Assembly: GCF_040115645.1 (NCBI RefSeq)
Contig: NC_089549.1
Coordinates: forward strand, 1-64,000
Direction: 5' to 3'
DNA: 64,000 nucleotides
Source: Euwallacea fornicatus
Lineage: Eukaryota; Arthropoda; Insecta; Coleoptera; Curculionidae
This document shows positions 58,449 to 64,000 of the stretch, piece by piece. Position numbers and translations under genes: made by a program. How positions within the stretch are numbered: the first letter of the stretch is position 1; every line of letters begins with the position of its first letter. Below the pieces are notes generated by a model. The model saw only the letters and a list, made by a program, of their open reading frames with translations, made no database searches and had not been told where the DNA came from.

Positions 58449-61153
58449 TAAAACGATCACATTAGTCTAAGTCTAAGAAGTAATTTTAACCCAGAAGAGT
58501 TTGTTTAGTTTATTATCCAGGTGAAAACAATTATACAATTATGGGGAATTACGGGGTGATAAATGCTGATTTAAGAGTGATTTATTGTGTTTGATTTGGC
58601 AGAGTGGGGTGATTCCCAAAGAATGAAAAAACGTCTGATAGTGTTGGGTTTACCAATCAGTTAGACATTTATATGTAAAGGGTGATAATGGAAAAAAACC
58701 TCAAGTAGGCGTTAAAATATCAGACGCGTATTTTTGCTATTGTCAATGTTAGGCGAGTGATGATGGCTTTATTTAATAAATCACTTTTACGGTTCATCGC
58801 CTATTGTGAAGTTTTTTTGATGATCATCAGTTACTTATGTACATTCAGTGGCTTGGAAGTCGATTGTAAGTAGAATGGGATATGTATTAGTATATATCAT
58901 TTTGTCTTAACAAGCCTGTAGTTAGTTGCTTTTAGTCCTTTACCGATTAAAGTGAAATGTTTGGAGATATTAAATAAACATTGTTTATTGAGCACAAGTT
59001 TTTTAATTTTTTAGAGCACACACTTTTTACCCTTTATAAGTTCCCTTTTCTTTGATCTGAATTTTCAAAAAAACGACAATTAAGCAAATTTCAAATTTTG
59101 GTATAACTTTCAGTAGTAAATGGCAATATCACGGTAATATTAATATTGCCGTTCCCACATTTTGAAGTTCAAATGTAAGCATAATTGAAGATATTCCTTG
59201 TTTATTGTTAAGGAAGGTTATTCGTTATTCTTGACAATGGCGAAAGAAATAATAATTACACTAACAATATTATTTGGCTCTAGATGTGTGGTTGCCGATG
59301 TTGCAGATAGTCGTGCTGTGCTATTTCAACCATTTTGATTTCATTCCCAAATCAGTTTTACTGCATGTATTCCAGATGCCATGACATGAGTCATATATTT
59401 CTTATGCGAAAATTGAATACACTGTTTGAATGCACGTGGGTATAATAAAATAACCCATTTTCCGGGTGTAGTACAAACAACGAAAATTCTGCTACTGTAC
59501 CAAAGCCAAAGAATCAATTAAAGTTAAAAGGCTTCTCGTATATAAAGCCACTGCAATCTTGAGCGGCATCTTGAAAATTATCTCAAAATTTTAAAAAAGC
59601 GAAGTTTTAACTCGTTTCGTTGGTAATTTCCTGAAGGAGTATAATCTTTTACATTGTATTTAAATTTGTATATTCATATATAGGCCAGTAGAATAAACTA
59701 TTACTTGTGCTAGAACCTATTCCTATACAATGCTATATCTATGTTATTTCATTGTATTTATTACGTACCCCTTGAAAAATAAATTGCTCTCAGAGTCTGC
59801 CTTCGAATGGTTATTTGAAAACGTGACAAAATCCAGACGCTGACCTTTGTAATTTGTCGATTGGAGTTCCCCTAGTTAAGTGCGTCATAAAGCGAATAAA
59901 CGATAATAAATCCTGATAGAATATTTCCGATCTCAAAGTCTAATAGTATTAAATTAAATAAATAAAAATCTACGTGTATGGCACGAGGAAATCACTTGAT
60001 AGCTGTAAAACGTATTACATTATCTACTCAACTGTTATATGGATATTTCGCACTTCGTAAACACATGATTCTAAATTATTATAGTATGTACGTAAAATTT
60101 ATTAGTCCATATAAAACTTCCGGATGTCAATGATGACTCACAAGGATGATTAGATTAATAGGACGGAATTCTCGATCGAGCCAGAGGTATCTTGTTCTAG
60201 TTATAAAATACCAGTACTAGTTTTAACAATGGTTTATTAATTCTGAATAAACTGGCGAATTTACAAACACTGACTGAGTATTCGGTTAAAGATTATGATA
60301 AAGTTCAAAACTCGGAACATTTAAAACTTTAATTTTATATAAATAATGTTATGTAAAAAAACGGCAATCCTTATTAGGAAAACATAAATTATTAAAATAA
60401 AATGGAATTAAAGCAAGCAGTAGGAATTACCTATGCAATAACATCACAGGACAGGGTGGAATAGAGGTGTATGCAGGAGAAAACAAACAATCAGACAAAC
60501 AATAAAGGCAAAAAAATCTTCCCACTCACAAATAAATAATCATATAGCAACAAAATCATGGTATTTCACTATTAATAAGCATCTTGTAGGCTAAAAAAAT
60601 ATGCCTGGCCGTCTCAAATTGCTTTGAAACAATAAATGAAGATCCTTTATAATTTTTCGCTTTCTGGGTAATACAAGGGGTGCTCCCAAGTGAGTCAACA
60701 ACAAACTTCAAGTATGTAGTGACTTCCAACAAAAATGCTTGCTGCTGATAAGCACTATCGTTTTATTCCGACAATCAAAGTACTAAAGCGTAGCTAGACA
60801 CATGTCTACATTATTTTCATTAAAGCATTGATATATGAGGTCCAGAAGTCTTGAACACTGATTTTAGTTTACTGGTAACATAAACCACAATTAATAGATT
60901 AACCTTTTAATGGAATTAAATTAAATCCGCCTTTGCAGGGGAGCACCACCTTGCCAAAGGCCTATCTAGTACTAGCTACAATATTATAAATTATCACAGA
61001 ACCCATTCTTAAACCTAGAAATGTTGTCTTATATAAATATTCCAAGAACGCAAAGTGGAAATACTCAGAGAGGAATCAAGCTAACCCTCTCAAATAGCGG
61101 CTTTTATTAGAATCACAATTAAAAATAAATAAATTTCCTAAAATCCTTGACTA
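58449..61153. other. Convergent 3' region of SCAF and SCaMC
   Basis: The SCAF 3' UTR probably ends after AATAAA at 58,973-58,978. On the other strand the SCaMC 3' UTR begins at 61,153 and may use AATAAA-type words close to 61,127. The 2 kb between are AT-rich with no ORF, RNA gene or clear repeat that I can support. Confidence 0.5.
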
Positions 61154-62581
61154 TCATGTCATGTGAATGCCCAAAATTCTACTGGCATATTCATACGTCA
61201 CATAGCTTATACTCACTGCCGGAATCGCCTTAATGAAATTTGGCGTAATCCCACGGTAAAGTCCAAACACGCCCTCTTTTTGGAGGATGGTACGAATCAC
61301 CCCAGACATGGAGGCAGTACTGGAATCAATAGAGGTGTGAATCACTTGGGCTTGAAGCCGCGTTCGTACTAATGCCAAAGGATAAGAGCACATCTGTCCT
61401 AAAGTACTACTGGCACTACCACAAGCGAGTAACATCCAAAATCCTGGCTGCTCCTCAGTTGAATGAGTTTTGAAATACTTTCGTTTGAGCGTCTCATACA
61501 CTGCTAAATCTATGCCTGCATAAGGGATAATGCCTAGTATGTTGGGAATGTAGCCTCGGTAAAATGCATTTACACCTTCAGACAGGTAAATCTTATAAGC
61601 TGCATCAGCAATACTGCTGTACTGTCCTGTTTTCCTTAGTGCTAGTCGAGTTTTTAAAACTTCTAGAGGATAAATGATGGTTTGGCTAACACCTCCAGCA
61701 ATAGCCCCTGCAAAAAACCTCTCATAAATGCTTAAGGATTCCTTAGAATCTCCTTTAATGAGCCGTTTAATTTGTTCATATGCAGCAAATTTGAGTGCAG
61801 ACTCTGGGGCTATTTTGAGCACGTTCATCCCATTGCCTCTCCACAGGCCTGTAATACCTCCCTCTTTCACCATGTTGGTCAAACAATCAGCAATTTTCTG
61901 CTTGGAAGGCTGTACTTGCAGAAACACCTTTAGTCGATCCAAAGGGGCTGTACAACTTCTTGAAACGGCCCCAGCAACACCACCTGCTGCTAAATGCCTC
62001 CACCATTTCCCTGACTGCAGTTCGCTCAGAGTGAAATCATCAGGAATGTTCATATCCTCACCAATATCAAGATAAGTTGAGTGCCTCCAGTACGTGATTA
62101 GATCTTGGATGTTACTGCTTGGCGCCAGCAAAAGAAAATCTCGCCATTCATCATAGCTAATATTAAGACTACCATCCTGATCCATTCTCTGCAATAAATT
62201 GATGGCCTCCTGTCTCTCCAAAGGTATTCCCAGATCATTAAAGGCTCGAATGAGCTCTTCCAAATCAATTTTACCATCGCGGTTTTTGTCTAAACTAGCA
62301 AAGTGTAGACGCAGGTTTTTCTCATGTTCCCTGACATAGTAAATGAAGTCGGCCAGAGCTAAGTCTCCGGTGGCGGTTTTGTTGTGTTTAATGAACTTCT
62401 CGGCATACTTCTGGCTTACCCCCTGTTCCCGCAAAGCGGCTGACAAGTCGTGGATGTCGATACGGCCGTTCCCGTTCTTGTCCAACTTGATAAATAGGCG
62501 CTCCAGACGTTCTTCATTTTCTTGAGGCAGCTCGTGGAAATAATGCGGCGGCACCTTTGGAGGATCTTTAGAACGGGGCAT
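61154..62581 (-). CDS. SCaMC: Calcium-dependent mitochondrial ATP-Mg/phosphate carrier (SCaMC, SLC25A24/25 family)
   Basis: One uninterrupted frame encodes 475 residues, the usual family length. The N-terminal half has EF-hands at about residues 34-46 (DKNGNGRIDIHDL), a degenerate one near 70-80, and further ones at 98-110 (DKNRDGKIDLEEL) and 134-146 (DQDGSLNISYDEW). Residues 195-475 are three mitochondrial-carrier repeats with signatures PLDRLK (213), PLEVLK (305) and PLALVR (401), each followed by the WRG/YRG block. The family exchanges ATP-Mg or ADP for phosphate across the mitochondrial inner membrane under calcium control. The absence of introns is unusual beside neighbours with many exons. 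The protein looks fully intact, so it is either an intron-poor native gene or a working retrocopy. Confidence 0.95.
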   Translation of the reverse strand: MPRSKDPPKVPPHYFHELPQENEERLERLFIKLDKNGNGRIDIHDLSAALREQGVSQKYAEKFIKHNKTATGDLALADFIYYVREHEKNLRLHFASLDKNRDGKIDLEELIRAFNDLGIPLERQEAINLLQRMDQDGSLNISYDEWRDFLLLAPSSNIQDLITYWRHSTYLDIGEDMNIPDDFTLSELQSGKWWRHLAAGGVAGAVSRSCTAPLDRLKVFLQVQPSKQKIADCLTNMVKEGGITGLWRGNGMNVLKIAPESALKFAAYEQIKRLIKGDSKESLSIYERFFAGAIAGGVSQTIIYPLEVLKTRLALRKTGQYSSIADAAYKIYLSEGVNAFYRGYIPNILGIIPYAGIDLAVYETLKRKYFKTHSTEEQPGFWMLLACGSASSTLGQMCSYPLALVRTRLQAQVIHTSIDSSTASMSGVIRTILQKEGVFGLYRGITPNFIKAIPAVSISYVTYEYASRILGIHMT

Positions 62582-64000
62582 ATTTTTACCAAAAAAACTA
62601 GGTTGCAGTCAAACTGCCGAGGAATTTGTACCAACTTCCGCACATTCTCCGACCTACTAAATTAAAATAATTAACCTAGTCAAATTTGACAGATGGCGCA
62701 AAAATACAGAGACAGTAGTAACCAATAAGCCATATTTTAAGTTCCCAAATATGGAAATATGGCAATCCAGCTATTTTTTGTGTCACTTTTCGATTCAATT
62801 TAAATGAAAAAATGTGTGAAATAGCTTTCTCATATTAATGTCACACATTGAAAAAATAGTTTATCAAACAGTAGAACACAGACTATTTTTAATGTTAAAT
62901 AGTAGGAAATACTCTTTCTACCATACCTCGTTACATATTTAAAATTCATAAGAACACCATAACCGTTTCCCATGTGGAAATAACTATTATGTAAATTCTT
63001 AAATGCTTTGATACGCTGCAAAAAACTAAAAAAATATGAGAAATGAGAAAAAAAGTCTGAAGGAAAAAGTTTTTTAATTGATTAGAGTATTCAAATTATA
63101 ATAAAGGAAGTGAAGTGACGTACCCCAAATAACTTAAAAATGGGAAAAGAAAGACGAACCCTAAGCAAACTATCACATAGTAAACTTACTAATGTTTATC
63201 TAAGTTTTTTTCATTTTTAATGTATCGAATATCTTTTCAAAAAGCGATTATGAACATAAAAATTTTAAAATTTATTTAATTAATGTTTTAAGGGAGCAAC
63301 TGCCAACAGAAATTTCGCTGTTGCCATCACATGGCAACAGCATCCTTACGAATGCCTCCTGCCTTCTAGTGAATTTCTACGAATATCCCTAATTAAAGAA
63401 CAATGTTCCTCTCTGTCTCACCTGAATTTACCTATGGAGAAAAGTGAAATAAAAATATATATTCTGGAAATTCACTTTTCTGTCGTTGTCAAGATGGCAG
63501 CAGTGATCCCGGTCGCGATCGCAAGAGAAAAGTCAAAAAGGAAATGTCGTCATCCGTTTACGACACACATGTGTAAATTTTTCCAAATTTATTCGATATT
63601 AAGCCCCAGCAACCGCTTGAAGCATCACAATTTCTTGACCCTTAAACCGATAGTTTAGCCCGTGCGTATCGGGCAGTTCCCGTGCTCTCTTATCCCTGAT
63701 AGAAGACTCTTCAGGGACAGTCAACAACACCCTTCCCAAGATTTCTGTGCGACCATCGATTTTGTTGAATCATTGTTGAGCGAAAATGCTCGGCAAAAGA
63801 CAAACTAGCCCCAAACTACCGTTAAATGTGTCTTAATAAGCCTCGGTAAGTACCAAGGTGGTTTGCTGGCAATTGGCCAACTTTCCGAAGGTCTTTGCTA
63901 GACACCTGCAAGTGCTATTGAATTACAACCTAATTGTCCACTGAAGTAATTCCTTTCCCAAGAAATAATTGTTTAATAGGAAGTTCATTAATTTTTTGGG
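62582..64000. other. 5' region of SCaMC and end of window
   Basis: The first 100 or so bases upstream of SCaMC should hold its 5' UTR and promoter. A perfect hairpin CTGTTGCCAT/ATGGCAACAG lies at 63,318-63,340. AAGATGGCAGC at 63,491-63,501 resembles a YY1/Pho start-region motif and gives a short plus-strand frame from 63,494, possibly the first exon of a gene beyond the window. That is weak. Nothing else was recognised. Confidence 0.35.

Noticed and set aside
61163..62525. Plus-strand ORFs opposite SCaMC
   Set aside because: They are antisense shadows of the carrier gene with no features of their own.
63434..63658. 74-codon plus-strand ORF
   Set aside because: No domain, no supporting splice partner within the window, and the only interesting part is a YY1-like motif over an internal ATG. 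Left as a possible start region only.

Overview
This is eukaryotic chromosomal DNA from an insect, read inward from a chromosome end. The genes have insect-style short GT-AG introns of about 50 bases. They encode recognisable metazoan proteins: MOSMO, SCAF4/8, a TMC channel-like protein and a SCaMC mitochondrial carrier. The first 9,884 bases are a 10-bp tandem repeat whose G-rich strand reads TTAGTTCAGG. That can be seen as a canonical-like pentamer (TTAGT) fused to TCAGG, the pentamer known from tenebrionid beetles. A beetle or another holometabolous insect is therefore plausible, but the sequence alone does not fix the order.

Layout. 1-9,884: telomere-like array. 9,885-17,650: subtelomeric unit 1, made of degenerate telomere motifs, a purine-strand A-rich minisatellite and a unique segment. 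It is interrupted at 11,369-15,816 by a non-LTR retrotransposon of R1-clade type with two ORFs, a 40-base poly(A) and a 14-bp target-site duplication. 17,651-27,390: subtelomeric unit 2, a diverged second copy of the same layout. It lacks the retrotransposon, so the pre-insertion site is visible, but it has gained a cluster of foldback/TIR elements at 19.7-22.5 kb. 27.4-32.9 kb: transition zone with a GC-rich patch, two strong hairpins, a 0.7-kb direct duplication and a 78-bp tandem repeat.

Gene-rich part. 32,961-36,903 (+): an unrecognised 15-exon gene for a 726-residue protein. 38,088-42,682 (-): a TMC-family gene with at least 14 exons; its first exon was not found. 44,015-44,856 (+): Mosmo, 3 exons, 167 residues. 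46,400-58,448 (+): a SCAF4/SCAF8-type gene with a CID, an RS region, an RRM and proline-rich and RGG-like regions in about 20 exons. 61,154-62,581 (-): an intronless SCaMC carrier ORF. TMC and Mosmo are head to head, the unknown gene and TMC are tail to tail, and SCAF and SCaMC are convergent. These are ordinary unlinked functions (Hedgehog-receptor tuning, pre-mRNA 3'-end control, membrane channel, mitochondrial transport), not a pathway cluster.

The most unusual material is at the chromosome end: the decameric telomere-like repeat, its degenerate echoes at the edge of each subtelomeric unit, and the datable retrotransposon insertion. Exon boundaries were inferred by hand from splice signals, reading phase and family resemblance. 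Boundaries of repeats are approximate.
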